Origin: Neoceratodus forsteri
Taxonomy: Eukaryota > Chordata > Ceratodontiformes > Ceratodontidae
Assembly (NCBI GenBank): GCA_016271365.2
Contig: CM057456.1
Span: 889,758,001-889,822,000, forward strand
Direction: 5' to 3'
Length of the DNA stretch: 64,000 nt
The stretch's first letter is position 1; each line of letters begins with the position of its first letter. Positions 1 through 11,462 of the stretch are shown one piece after another. The notes beneath the pieces are model-generated. The model was not told the DNA's origin, searched no databases, and was given only the letters and a program-made list of their open reading frames with translations. A program made the position numbers and the translations under genes.

Positions 1-1848
1 AGTTTGCGACGTTCTTTGCTGATAAGGTGTCTGCTATCAGAGATGAGATCAGCCAGGGCCTTCCCACTGTGTCTTGCAGTGACCAATCAAGGGATACAAA
101 TACCCATTTGACTTGGTCCACGTTCAGTCAACTGGTAGTCATGGACATAGTGAGAATCATCCAGACTTTGTGCCCAACTTTCTGTGGTTTGGATCCGGGC
201 CCTACACACCTACTCGTGGGGTGTGTAGAGGTTATCGGGCCAATCCTTACTGGGATAGTAGTGGCATCATTGGAGAGAGGGATCTTTCCTGATCCTTTGA
301 AGGAGGCAATAGTATGTCCCCTCCTGAAAAAGCCCTCCCTTGATCACGACTGCCCAGGAAACTACAGACCGATCTCGAATCTTCCTTTTTTGGGGAAGAT
401 TATTGAGAAGGTGGTCACTTTGCAGCTGGAAGATTATTTAAACATCCACAATATCTATGACTCTCTCCAGTCTGGCTTCAGAAAACAGCACAGTACTGAG
501 ACAGCTCTTGTTCGGGTACTGAATGATCTCCTGATGGCAAGAGATCGGAGAACTCGTTCTATCTTGGTTCTCCTTGATCTTTCAGCTGCATTTGACACTG
601 TGGGATCATGGGGTGCTGCTGAACGCCTGTGGTCTCTCTGTGGACTAAGGGGGTGGTCCACAGTTGGTTTAAATCTTTTGCAGGGTAGGACTCAGAGAGT
701 AGTGTGGGGTTTATTCCTTGACCTCTCGCTGCCTACACTGTGGAGTGCCACAGGGTTCAGTGTTGTCCCCCATGTTATTTGCGGTGTATATGCTTCCATT
801 AGGGGACATTATAAGACATTTTGGTTTGAGTTTCCATTGCTATGCCAATGATTCTCAACTCTATATGTCTTTTGTGCCTGAGCAGGAGTCTGAGTCAAGT
901 ACATTGTTTAACAACTGCCTCCTGGAGATACAGAACTGGATGAGTACCAATTGGCTGAGGTTGAACCCAGGGAAAACAGAGGTATTGGTGGTGGAACCGG
1001 GAGTAAGGATATCAAGTCCATGGGTGGGAAAACTCTCAGGTTTATTTTCTGGTAGGAACCTCACTCATGGCATCTGGTCAGGTGCGTAACCTTGGTGTTA
1101 TATTTGACGAGGGCTTGACCCTGAGGGCACAGGTGTCAGCCGTAGTCAAAGCATCCTTTTTTCATCTAAGGAATATAGCATGGGTGAAACACTTGATTCC
1201 ATCAGAGGATCTTCCTACCCTGGTCCATGCCTTTGTGGCCAATCGTCTTGATTATTGCAGTGCCCTTTATCTAGGGCTGCCAGGAGTGGATATCCACCGC
1301 CTACAGCTGGTGCAAAAGGCGGCAGCTAGGTTGTTGACTGGAAGCCCAAGGTCCAACCATATAACACCTGTACTTCGTGAATTGCACTGGCTGCCTGTAC
1401 AGTGGCGGGTCACTTTCAAGGTCATGTTGATGACCTATAAAGCCCTACATGGTTTGGGACCTCGCTACCTGAAAGAACTCCTGACTTTTTACTGTCCCTC
1501 CCGCTCCCTCCGATCCTTTGGTGAGGGATTGCTGGAGATTCCCAGGGTAACCTTAAAAACATCTGGTGGAAGAACATTTGCCTTTATGGCCCCTACCCTG
1601 TGGAATTCTCTACCTTGCCAGATATGCAATTGCCTGACTGTGGAAAGCTTTAAAAAAGCTTTAAAGACCTTCCTTTTTAACCAAGCATTTTTTTAGTGAT
1701 TTAAATCATATTGGATTGTATCTTGAATTTGATGTTGTTTATAGTTGTGGTTTTAAATTTGTATGAATGATATTGTAAAGGCGCCCTGAGCTTTGGAAGG
1801 GCGCCTTAAAGAAATAAATATTTACTTACTTACTTACTTACTTACTTG
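1..1848 (+). mobile_element. L2-clade LINE, 3' part (cut by window start)
   Basis: This non-LTR retrotransposon carries the reverse transcriptase (RT) half of an L2-type ORF2 followed by a short 3' UTR. The protein runs from FADKV through [46 protein letters not shown] and LHWLPVQW to FLFNQAFF at 1693. The 3' end reads GAGCTTTGGAAGGGCGCCTT, then AAATAAATA and five ACTT repeats (to 1848), as in L2 elements that end in a short microsatellite. The antisense copy at 58.3 kb has the same kind of (ACTT)n end. The 5' part lies outside the window. Clade name from motif recognition. Confidence 0.85.
3..1696 (+). pseudogene. L2 ORF2 reverse transcriptase, frameshifted
   Basis: The product would be the RT and C-terminal domain that copies L2 RNA at a nicked target. 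Three overlapping frames must be combined: 3-851 (fingers, up to AFDTV near 600), 718-1089 (palm, with GVPQGS and the active-site box) and 1067-1696 (thumb and C-terminus). The sequence after AFDTV is shortened, and frame changes fall near 600-780 and 1065-1090. The active-site box reads YAND where the family has YADD, so one catalytic aspartate is lost (about 849-860). The ORF is therefore inactive. The true start codon is outside the window. Confidence 0.85.
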
Positions 1849-3330
1849 TTCTGTTTCCTATAGGCTCCTGACATTAACGCAAACAGTCCTTCATGTAACT
1901 TGTTTCCTCTTGCCTCTGTCCCACCCATCCTCCTCCTCCCCAACTCCTCTCTAGCCCTGCCCCGCCTCACAATACACCGCCTTCAACTTCCCAATTTTAT
2001 GGTTATATGAGTACCTGGTATGTTTATAAATATCCCTGATTGGTTTAAATGATGTTGTGATTCATAATGGGTTAAATTATTTGCGAAAGAAAATATCTAA
2101 TGCCAGCATTGCTTTATCCTTGCATTACCACCTAGAGGAGAAATCCAGCCAGCAGTCCCAGACACTGATCTATAGTTTACAAAATATTTAAACCAGTGTT
2201 TAAAAAAGGCTAGTTATTTCCATCCTTGTTCATTTGCTCTTTCCCAAAAGACATGTTGATTACAAAATTAACAATGTCTGATAACAGGGTTGTCTGCATG
2301 ACACAGACACATCAATTACTGAAGTAAGTATGCTGAAAAAAGACAGATGACAGCACCTTACATTTGACTATTACATTATGTAATTAGCTAGGGTGTTGTC
2401 ATTTTTTTTTTCATTAAATGTTTCTAGTTTCTAGTGGCGAAGAGGTCCAAGTGATCAAATGTGCTTTTTTGGAATCAACAACATATTCAGTACAGGATAT
2501 GATATTTTCAACCACTTCTTTCAGCTGCATTTCTGCCAAAGTAATCCTTTTTAATACATGTCCATAGTTAGCAAATATTATATGATTTTTAAATGGCAAT
2601 CACGTGCAGACTTAAGACTGTTAATTATTGCTTTTATGAGTTTTTGTTCTTAGAATGTAACAGTAACCATGTGATACAGATGTACAATATTTTGCAGAAA
2701 ATGGTCTTCACCAACATAATGCAGAAAGCATTCTCTCAGCAAATATGTGTTCTTTGCTGGAAAACATTGCACACTACAGCCTCACAACTTCTATAGTTTG
2801 TTCCCCCTCCCAACCTTCACTAGCTCTGTAAATGGCACTGCAAATCAAAATATTTGATATTAAAAGAGATTTTTCTATTTTCAGTAAAATATTCACAGTT
2901 GACAGCACCAGACCTCATGTTACACAAATCTCCCCCAAAACTGGAAGTTCAGGACCTTACAGTCTTTATCACTAAAATGTTTTCATTAAACCAGCAGTAC
3001 TTGTTAGTTGGCAAAACATTTCATCATATATTTTTTTAGCAAAATATTATGCTTACAGCCTGCTAGAAAAAAAAATATTACTGAAAAAAAACAAAAAAAC
3101 AAACACAAAAAAAACTATATGGTAACAATCAAATGCTGCTGCTCTAAGATAGCTCTAGTCAAAAACCGCTAAATAATTAGAGTGAGGTCAACATCTGTGC
3201 AGTAGCTACAGTGAAGATTATAACAGCACTGATAAAAAACAGTGAGTACAGAGACAGTGCTGAAACTGATGGTGGATCAATGTCAGGGGGTCTGCATGGG
3301 AAACACAAGTTGATGGGGGTGTTAGAAATG
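1849..3330. other. AT-rich DNA with no recognised feature
   Basis: No reading frame here resembles a known protein, and the short frames are uninterpretable. A-rich runs lie at 3065-3115. I see no splice-bounded exon, RNA gene or clear repeat end. It may contain repeats too old to recognise by eye. Confidence 0.5.
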
Positions 3331-3625
3331 TGTAATCAGAGGGCTTTGCCCCCTGCACCCCCCACACAGGAAGCCCCCACCCCCGCACCCTCCAGTTACT
3401 AAATATACCTCCTTTGAGTTGCACCAAACACCATGAAAAATAAAATGCCAGGAACAGGGGGGGTGGGCACGGGGGGCTCAGCTTCCCCAGGTTTCTCATT
3501 ATACTTCCTCCAAGTCGCACCAAACAACATGAAAAAAAATAAACAGGTGAAGGCAGATTCAAACTCAGGTCCACTCCTACACACACTGCTTGTCTCAGTA
3601 ATTACCAAGCCACAGGGTCACTTTG
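3330..3625 (-). mobile_element. SINE-like element with tRNA-type promoter
   Basis: On the minus strand, 3612-3550 contains TGGCTTGGTAATTAC, resembling a tRNA A box, then about 40 bases later GAGTTTGAATCTGCC, resembling a B box. Downstream, the block around TTTGGTGCGACTTGGAGGA (near 3520) recurs about 96 bp away as TTTGGTGCAACTCAAAGGA (near 3425), so the body carries a tandem duplication. No target-site duplication was found. It could also be a tRNA pseudogene fused to unrelated repeat DNA. Confidence 0.4.
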
Positions 3626-3630
3626 CTCAC

Positions 3631-4442
3631 TCAGTGCTTGACAGCAGTGTTAGAGTGCTCAACCTGGGTGACAAGAGCTACCAGACCGGTATAGCGCTGT
3701 TATTCAAATGCTATAATTCCCAAGTAGCTCTTTTTACTTATGCTCATTTTACAGCACTGTTTTTTACCGTGCTCATATTGCTTCATGGTATTGACCGGCT
3801 ACCCTTTAAAACAACATCTTTTCTCATAATTCTCCACATCCTATTAAGACTGAGCATCTGAAAAAGTGTGTGGTCAAATAAATGAATTTTGAGTGACAAT
3901 TTTCCAGTTTTCAATGCAGAATTTATTTCAGGAGGGTTTTATCTAATTAATTTTGCTAAAACTCCTTCCAAATTCCTTCTTGTGAATGTTATTCATTTAT
4001 TTTCATGGCGCTGATATATGACCGTAATGTTTTTCCTTTTGTGGTTTTGATGTGGAACCATAATTCTCTACTTGTGATATCACAGCCAATTGCCAAAGAT
4101 ATATTTCTGATGTCACAAGTAGGGCATTGTGGCTTCAAAGCAGGAAATGCAGCAGGAGGAGATTAAATCTAAGGGGCAAAGAGCATGATTCCATGCAAAT
4201 GTCTGCAGTAATGAAGAAGGACATTTCTTCATATTTTGTTTTTAAATCGTATGAGATTTGAGTTCAGCTGATACCAACAGCAATCCTTTGCTAAAACCTG
4301 GAAATTCACTTCAAAGGGCACATATTAGCTGATGAGTCTGCCAGAGCAAATTAACTGATTGCCATTGCAATCCACTGAATGGCAAGCCAACCTCAAAATC
4401 ATTATTACCCAAACTCAGCATCATTATTGCCAATACAGTTTT

Positions 4443-4444
<2 letters not shown>
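3631..4444. other. Unassigned DNA
   Basis: No gene, RNA or repeat boundary is recognisable. The 142-codon plus-strand frame ending near 3861 overlaps the antisense SINE and matches nothing I know, so I treat it as chance. Confidence 0.4.

Positions 4445-4496
<52 letters not shown>
4445..4496. repeat. (TG)26 microsatellite
   Basis: An uninterrupted run of TG dinucleotides, 52 bp long. It creates artefactual Cys-Val reading frames on the plus strand. Confidence 0.98.
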
Positions 4497-4498
<2 letters not shown>

Positions 4499-4690
4499 TT
4501 AGTGAGTCAAGTGCTAACAGTCATGCTGCATTACTTACTCACCTGTTTTGCTTGTGGTCAGCATTCTACAAGCAGATTGGTTTGTTGGGTTTCCCGGTGA
4601 ATTCAGACACTCGTAATTTATGTGGCATAGTTCCCTGGTTGAGAGAACTCAAGTAAATAATAAAATATGTGTGTAAAGTGTGGGTCAGTG

Positions 4691-5465
4691 CTATTTATTT
4701 AGTTCTTTGTAACCCAATAAGTACTTTAGGCAACAAAGTGCCTATTTTCATGAACGACCTGGTATAAACAAAGCAAACAACAGGAACACAATTTGTATAA
4801 TGACACATTTTGTGACAGAATCACTATCCAGTCTAACTCTTTGCAGTTGTGGAAGTCAGGTGCACATACAAGACAGCAATAGCTCAGTAATAAGTACAAG
4901 TAGATACTGCAGGTTATGGCAGTGCCTAAGGAGGGCCAGATTAAAATGACCTTGAGAAACTGAAACCCTAACCAGGGGAGGAAGTGAATTCCAGAACCTA
5001 GGAGCAGAGACCTCAAATGCTACAAGCCCCATATTAGAAGATCATCTTGGTTCATGAAAGAGAAGGGCATCACTGGAGTGTAGCCTATAGGGTGTAATAA
5101 TGAATTGCAGGACGGATGATAAACAGAGAAGGGTTCCAGCTCTAATACATTTAGAAGTAAAGCAGCCCACGGCAAAGCTGAGCCTGAAAAAGGGACAAAG
5201 CCAACCCAGGGAGGAGTAAAGTGTACAACCATGGGTGAGGCAAGCAGCACCCAGCACAAAGTGACAGATATCATTATAGACTACATGCCACTTAGATAGG
5301 AAGGATTTGGGAGAGCAGACATAAACTGGGATGCAATATAACTGATGGAGGTTGAGAAGTTGTCCAACTAAGTGGCAGTTCAGTTTGTACCAGTATATGT
5401 AATGTTTATAAGAACATGAGATATGTTGTTCTTTGTTGGAACAAACACTAGCATTTTCCAATATT
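4691..5465 (-). pseudogene. LINE ORF2 C-terminus and 3' end (L2/CR1/Rex superclade)
   Basis: Minus-strand translation shows the C-terminal domain typical of this LINE superclade: LGAACLTHGCTLYSSLGW (about 5260-5200), LLQFIITPYRLHSSDALLFH, then after a frame change SAPRFWNSLPP (about 5010-4975). The same domain, in the same order, occurs at 40.3-40.8 kb on the plus strand, so both are copies of one family or of close relatives. The 3' end (4748-4691) has GGCACTTTGTTGCCTAAAGT, then GGGTTACAAAGAAC and an AAATAAAT tail. This tail resembles that of the SINE-like elements at 16.04, 32.4 and 48.97 kb. The RT domain is missing (5' truncation). Confidence 0.65.
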
Positions 5466-5978
5466 AATTTTTCCCTACTGACAAACCATTTTAAAAGTAA
5501 GCATTTTATCTAAATTAAACAATGCAACATTGTAATTTGACATTAATTTATTTTAGTATCGCAGGATCTTTGTCCTGCATTTAATTACAGTTATCTTTCA
5601 CACACTCATGAAAAAAAACATTGGAAATATTTTCAACTGCAATTGCAAAACAACTAATAAAACACCCAAACTGCATACAGTTATTGCTTTTCTTTAACAG
5701 ATGGCAGCATAGAGCATTATATAGATATAAACAGACATTGTAGCTATATAATTGTTGCTATTCCCCAACAGATGGCAACAGAGACCAGTGTAAGAATCAA
5801 TATACTGTATGCTGGAATTGTATTGCTACAAATTCTTATTGCATTGATACACTGTAAGTTGATACTTTAACACAACTTAATATTTCAATTGCTGCAAGGT
5901 TGTGACAAAGGTTTACATGTCGGGGATCTGCAGTGCAACAAAGGCACATGGTATTTTATATCTCTCGTTTATCATTTT
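5466..5978. other. AT-rich spacer
   Basis: No coding or RNA feature is recognised. A small perfect hairpin, GCAGGATCTTTGTCCTGC, lies near 5563-5580 with no other context. Confidence 0.4.
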
Positions 5979-6089
5979 AAACATAGAAACACAGAATTTG
6001 CTGGCAGATATGGACTGCTTGGCTTACCAAGTCTGCCCATTTTCCCCTGCCTACAGCAATGCCACAGCTCCCACATGATCTCTGGTCCA

Positions 6090-8440
6090 ATATCCCCCTC
6101 CTTTCCACTAAGATTCCCTTGTGCCTAACCTAGGCATTCTTGAACCCCATCACAGTTTCACCCCCACCACTTCCCCTGGAAGACTGTTCCAGGAATCCAC
6201 CACTCTTTCTGTGAAGAAGTATTTCTTCACATCTCTCTTGAATTTAAACCCCCAGCTTCATATCATGCCCCTTGTTCTTGAGCACCACTCTTTTCTGGAA
6301 AATACTTCCCTCCTGTACCTTATTTACCCCCCTTTAGGTATTTAAAATGCCTTAATCATATCCCTCCTCTCCCTCTTCTCTTCCAGTGTACACCTATTCA
6401 GATCCTTAAATCTCTCCTCTTGGGGCTTCAGATGCAGACCCTGAACCATTTTAGTTGCCCTCCTCTGGACCACCTCCATTCCGTCTATATCCTTCTGATG
6501 ATGTGGTCTCCAGAACTGGACACAGTATTCTAGGTGGATCTTATCAGTGATCTATACAGAGGCAACACCACATCCCTCTTTCTGCTGGTGATACCCCCTC
6601 CCTATGCACCCTGGCATCTCACTAGTCCTCCTGACTGCCTTGTTGAAGTGCCTGGCCACCTTTAGGTCATCCAATATGATTACCCCAGGTCTCATTCCTG
6701 TTTGGTGGTTGTCAGTACCATCCCACCCATTTTGTACTCCTCTGCCTGGCTTCTGTTCCCCAAGTGCATTATGTTGCACTTTTTCACATTGAAACACAGC
6801 TGCTGTACCCCTGACAACTCCTCATGTTTTTTCAGGTCACTGCTCATCCATTTCAGCCCCCCCCGGACTGTCCACCCTATTGCAGATTTTGGTGTCATCC
6901 ACAGAGAGGCAGACCTTCCCTTCCAGTTCCTCTACAATGTTACATATAAAGACATTAGAGGACCAGTCCCAGCACTGATCCCTGCAGACACCCCACTGGT
7001 CACTCACCTTTCCTCAGGATGAATTCCATTCATTGCTACCCTTTGCCGTCTATCCCCAAACCAATTTTTGACCGGTTAGCCCCCTTTGGACCCATCCCTA
7101 AGTTACCCAACTTGCTCATAAGTCACCTATGTGGAACGGTGTTGAAAACCTTACTGAAATCTAAGTAGGCTACATCCACCACTCCACTCTGATGTAGTTC
7201 CATGGTCACCCAGCCAAAGAAATCTATCAGATTCATTTGACATCCCCGTGAATATATGTTTCCTCAGGTCCTGCAACCCACTGGATTCCAGATATACCAC
7301 AATCCTTTCCTTCAACACTGATTCCATTAAGTTTCCTACACAGTCTCCCCCTTCCCTTTTTAACCATACAGTCCCACCCCTGGTTTTCCCCTTTTCACTT
7401 AAGTACCTAAAAAATATTTCCATTCATTACTGTCTTGGCTATTCTCATTTCCATTTGCACATTTGCACTCCTTACTGCTCTCCTCACTTCCCTCTGTTTC
7501 CCCTGATACACTTCCCTTTCCTTCTCCCTATGCATTTCCTTATATCTCCTGAATTCTACCCCTTTAATGTTCATATTTTCTGATATCTCTTTTGAGAACC
7601 ATAACAGTCTATTTTTCTTCTTGCTTTTGCTCACTTGCTTGATGCAGAGATGTGTTGCCCTCACTGTTGTACTTTTTTATCTTTGCCCACTGTTTCTCCA
7701 CCACATCTAGGTCATTCCTGCCACCAGGTCATCCCTGGGGCATTTTCCCATCTTTATAAAATCTGCCCTTTAGAAGTGCAGGACCATAGCCTTTGTGTGG
7801 TTCAATTATGCAGCTGTCCGTATATTCAGCAACACGGCATGGTGATTGTTGGTCCCCCAGGTGGCCTCCCACCTTGACGTTTGCAACATTATCCCTATTA
7901 GTGAGTACCAGGTCCACTATTGCACCATCACGAGGGGGTTCACTAACTAGCTGCCTGTGGAATGTCCACTGCAGGGAATGCAGGATGTCCCTGCTCCTAT
8001 CTGAAGTTGCAGATGGGAGACTCCAGCTTACATCTGGCACACTGGAGTCCCCCACCAGCAGCACCTCACCCTTTCTGCCATTTTGCCAGTGTCTTCTAGC
8101 AGTACCTTATCTAACTCCTCCCCCTGTGCTGGAGGTCAGTAGATCACACCAGTGTGAATAGTGGCTCTGTTCACCATCTCCAGGGTGACCTACAATACCT
8201 TTGCCCCCCTACTCCCTGTATCTCTGTTGTTTTTATGCTTTCTCACATAAAGCACCACACCCACTCTTTCTTTCCCACCTTGCCTTTCCTAAATAGAGTA
8301 TAGCCTGACATAGCCATGATCCAGTTATAGTTTTCAGTGCACCATAACCTGGTAATGGCCACAATATCAGGCTGGCCTCTGCCACGATGACCTCTAGGTC
8401 TGGAAACCTATTACCTAGACTTCTAGCATTCACACACACA
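6090..8440 (-). pseudogene. CR1 ORF2 (endonuclease-RT) remnant
   Basis: Fragments on the minus strand, in order: VNARSLGNRF (APE endonuclease start, about 8435), GDSSVPDVSW (family GDFNYPDI, about 8055), IVDLVLTNRDNVANVKVGG, HLGDQ, then the CR1 linker RYKEMHREKEREVYQGKQ and MRIAKTVM (about 7560-7430). RT pieces follow, with SVDDTKI (6906-6886) keeping both active-site aspartates, then HLGN, GVIILDDLKV and AVRRTSEMPGCIGRG (about 6600). Many frame changes and stops interrupt it. The GDF to GDS change would remove the conserved FN of the endonuclease core. Confidence 0.8.
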
Positions 8441-8869
8441 TGGCCTTCCAGATTTTGTTAGCACTCTGCTTGTTACCCCCTTTTTCCTTTTTTGCCCCTT
8501 TCCTTCCCCCTCTCTTTTTAATGCAACTGTTCCCATCCCCCCCTTTGTCTTTATCACCTTGCTTCCTTCCTTACTTTGTACACTTGGGGGGTTCCTCTTA
8601 CCTTGGGTTCTGCCTACTGTCTACCCCAACCTGCAGGTGGGGCAGTTTTAGCCTACCCAATTTCTTCCACCAGCACCCTTGGCTAGTTTAAATGTTCAAA
8701 GTAACATTTAAACCATCCACTGAGCACTATGGGTCCTCTCCTGGAAGCATGCAGGCTATCACCCCGGTATAGGCCCTTATCCATCCAGGTGGATCCCCAG
8801 TCCCCAAAGTAGCTGAAATCCTCCTCTCTGAACTATTTCTTCAACCATGAGTTGAAACTCCTGCTGTGG

Positions 8870-9100
8870 TGTTCCCTCTCATACACCCTGTCACAGACAG
8901 GCAGCACCTCAGAGAAAGTCTCTGAGTGCGTTGCCTTCTAAGACCACTGTCCAGCTCCCTAAACTCCTCCTGCACTCTCTCAGCCCTGTCCCTAGCCAGA
9001 TCATTGGTTCCCAGGTGGACAATGACATCCAGTTTCCCTTTCCATCCAGCTACCCTAGTGACCCCCAGGATCTGCTTCCCATCCCTTTGGAAGATCTACA
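8870..9100 (-). pseudogene. CR1 ORF1 remnant with SGNH/GDSL-esterase-like motif
   Basis: On the minus strand, one frame reads VTRVAGWKGKLDVIVHLGTNDLARDRAERVQEEFREL across about 9060-8930 (quoted here only as landmarks: HLGTND at 9017-9000, then QEEFREL). Some CR1 ORF1 proteins are known to carry an esterase domain of the SGNH hydrolase fold, where a GxND block is conserved; GTND fits that block. The rest of ORF1, including the nucleophile GDS block, is not recognisable, and frames break on both sides. Its position just upstream of the endonuclease supports the reading. Confidence 0.55.
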
Positions 9101-9343
9101 AGAACATACTGGATATAAGAGCATTTTTCTGTTGGAGAATATGAGTTTCCTCATATTAAGAATGTGCTGGGCCAAGTCTGTGAGCTCGTCTGACACAGAC
9201 ACATGCACCAAACATTGAATGTATACAGTATATGGTACACTAATGAAAGGTTAACTAGCCGACAGACCAGCTCTGTGTCTTTGCAGATTGTTACTGATAA
9301 GTAGTAACCAGCAACATCTTAATGCAGATTGCTATATTTTTAA

Positions 9344-10331
9344 ATGAAGATATTCACCCAGCTCGACTGGTCCCCGATCTCCCTCGCAATGGATATAGAT
9401 ACTGCTCTAGCCTTCCTCACCAGTGCCTTCTGCAAGGCCTGTGACATCTTTGCCCCTGTCACCAACACCCGTTCCAAAAGACGCACTGCTGCCTGGATTT
9501 CCCCCTCCCTGGTCCAACAACTGAAGCAGCGTGATAACCTATGTCAAATTGCTGTTGAGACTGGCAGGTTAGCAGACAGGCAAGCCTATAATGCAGCTCG
9601 CAACCAGTGCACCTGGGCCATAAGACAAGCCAAAGTCAGCTACTATCAAACCACCTTGACCTCTTCCTGGGGCTCTGCCTGAGCCTTCTGGGACAACATA
9701 AAGGAGTTAAACGGGAAGACCTGCTCCCCTCCTCCCTCACAGATGGTTATTAATGGCACAATTAATACAGACCTATCCTGTGTTGCTGACTGCCATAACA
9801 CAACTTTTTCTGACCTAAGTGCAATCCTTCCTGCCCACTTCTTTGACTCCATCCCGGTAACCAACCACCCAGCTATTTCTCGTCCCCCTTTTCTCTTCAG
9901 GGCTATCTCCCCCCATGATGCTAAACCGCTCCTCCTAAAAGCCCTCTCCTCCCACAATCCGAGCTGTGACCCCCTTGACTCCAGGATACTCCGCCTAACA
10001 CTGGATGTCATGCTAGCCCCCCTCGCTGAACTGCTTAATCGATCCCTGTGCTTCAGCCAATTCCTGAGTGCATGGAAACAGGCTGAAATCACCCCATCCA
10101 TAAAAACAGAGACCGCACAGTACCAAACAACTACAGACCTATCTCCATCCTCCCTCCCCCCAAGGCTCTGGAGAAAATAGTATCCACGCAACTCGTGGAT
10201 TATCTATCCAACTACAACATACTGTGCCCAGAACAGCATGGCTTCCACCCTGGTCACAGCACCACCACAGCCCTACTGGAGTTTTCCCACCAAATACACT
10301 TGTCACTTGATGCTGGGGAGATGCTGGGGCA
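9344..10331 (+). pseudogene. Rex1-like ORF2, linker and RT fingers
   Basis: One frame gives the post-endonuclease linker from MKIFTQLDWSP to KVSYYQTT (stop at 9682). A second (9743-10180) gives the pre-RT block with AISPHDAKPLLLKAL, LTLDVMLAPLAELLN and FSAWKQAEITP-type residues. The bases to 10331 continue into LEKIV, DYL, EQHGFHPGHSTTTALLEF in a shifted frame. The equivalent region of copy 3 is 55380-56350. At least two frameshifts separate it from the main RT frame. Confidence 0.7.
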
Positions 10332-11462
10332 GTGTTCATTGACCTATCCAAGGCCTTCGACACTGTGAGTCACCCGTTAATGCTTGACACCCTCCGTCAG
10401 CTGGGATTCTCATCTGGCCCTCTGGCCTGGTTCTCCAGCTACTTCTGGGATAGATCCCAATGGGTCAAATTAAATGGAATCCTATCTACTGCACTGCCTG
10501 TATGCTCCAGGGTCCCACAAGGCTCCATTCTGGGCCCTACATTGTTCAGTCTCTTTTTAAACACCCTTCCCAGCTCTTGCATAGGCAAACTGCTACTATA
10601 TGCCGATGATGCAGTCCTAGTCACCTCACACCCTGACCCACTCACTCTCCAGAGCTCCTTGCAACTCTCCTTCACCCAAGCTGAAAAATGGTTCCTTGAC
10701 CATCACCTGGTTCTGAACCTCAAGAAAACAAAATCTATGATCTTTGCAAACCGACAAAGTAAATCCAAAAATGCTCCCATGTGCATCATTCCCAGCACCC
10801 TCCACTCACTTGAGCAGGTATCAACATACAAATACCTGGGCATCACCTTCGACTCGGCTTTCTCCTTCCGCGCCTATGTCAGTGCTTTGTGCTCTGCCAT
10901 GAATGCCCGGATTGGACTCCTCTACCATCACAAAGACTGCCTCCCTGAGTTCACCCTATGGCTGGCTATCACTTCCTCCATCCTGTCATTGGTTGACTAT
11001 GGACTCCCCACCTATGCAGCCGCTGACCCCACTGCCCTCACCAAAGTCCAGACCTCTATCAACAAAGCCTGCAGGCTTCTGACCGGTGCCCCCAGCAGAA
11101 CTCACATGTGCCAGCTCTACTCCTCCTCTAACATATTCAATCTTGAAGAACTCCTGCAATATCACACCTGTATACTGGCTAAAAAGGCTCTACTTGGGCT
11201 ATGTCCCCCAGGAGTCGCCGAACCGCTTCTACGGGCCTTCCACTCGGTCGCCACCCATAATACTACCAAAGCCACCTTCCAGGTGCCTAGAGCCAGGACC
11301 TCACTCGCCCAAAGGACCTTTCACCACAGAGCACCATCCTGGTATAACTGCCTCCCCACACACATCACAAACATCTCCAAAATTGGCCCCTTCAAAACCG
11401 CCCTACGCAAACACCTCACTAGCACCCTGAGCTGTATATGCCTATCATACAGCTTTTCGTGA
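10332..11462 (+). CDS. Rex1-like reverse transcriptase, uninterrupted 376-codon frame
   Basis: This is the best-preserved coding stretch of the window. It starts inside the RT palm (MFIDLSKAFDTVSH), continues through SRVPQGSILGPTLFSLFLN, the intact active site LLYADDAVLV (about residues 94-103), LNLKKTKSM, YKYLGITFDSAFSF and the C-terminal INKACRLLTGAPSRTHMC and RAPSWYNCLPTHI, and stops at 11462. An Arg replaces the usual Gly in GVPQG (SRVPQG). The first Met is internal to the family protein, so this is a fragment: the fingers and endonuclease are out of frame upstream or absent. Whether it is translated is unknown. Confidence 0.75.
   Translation: MFIDLSKAFDTVSHPLMLDTLRQLGFSSGPLAWFSSYFWDRSQWVKLNGILSTALPVCSRVPQGSILGPTLFSLFLNTLPSSCIGKLLLYADDAVLVTSHPDPLTLQSSLQLSFTQAEKWFLDHHLVLNLKKTKSMIFANRQSKSKNAPMCIIPSTLHSLEQVSTYKYLGITFDSAFSFRAYVSALCSAMNARIGLLYHHKDCLPEFTLWLAITSSILSLVDYGLPTYAAADPTALTKVQTSINKACRLLTGAPSRTHMCQLYSSSNIFNLEELLQYHTCILAKKALLGLCPPGVAEPLLRAFHSVATHNTTKATFQVPRARTSLAQRTFHHRAPSWYNCLPTHITNISKIGPFKTALRKHLTSTLSCICLSYSFS

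Larger units (their letters stand above)
5979..9190 (-). mobile_element. CR1 LINE, near complete but decayed
   Basis: Read on the minus strand, the copy runs from an ORF1 remnant (about 9100-8880) through endonuclease (about 8440-7750), linker (7660-7150) and RT (7150-6150) to a 3' end with ATGGGCAGACTTGG and a TTCTGTGTTTCTATGTT tail at about 6030-5979. The copies at 38.6, 39.0-40.3 and 50.9-52.8 kb end in related CR1-type tails. At about 3.2 kb it is the most 5'-complete CR1 in the window. Confidence 0.85.

Noticed and set aside
4379..4656. Frames rich in Cys-Val
   Set aside because: Translation of the (TG)26 microsatellite.
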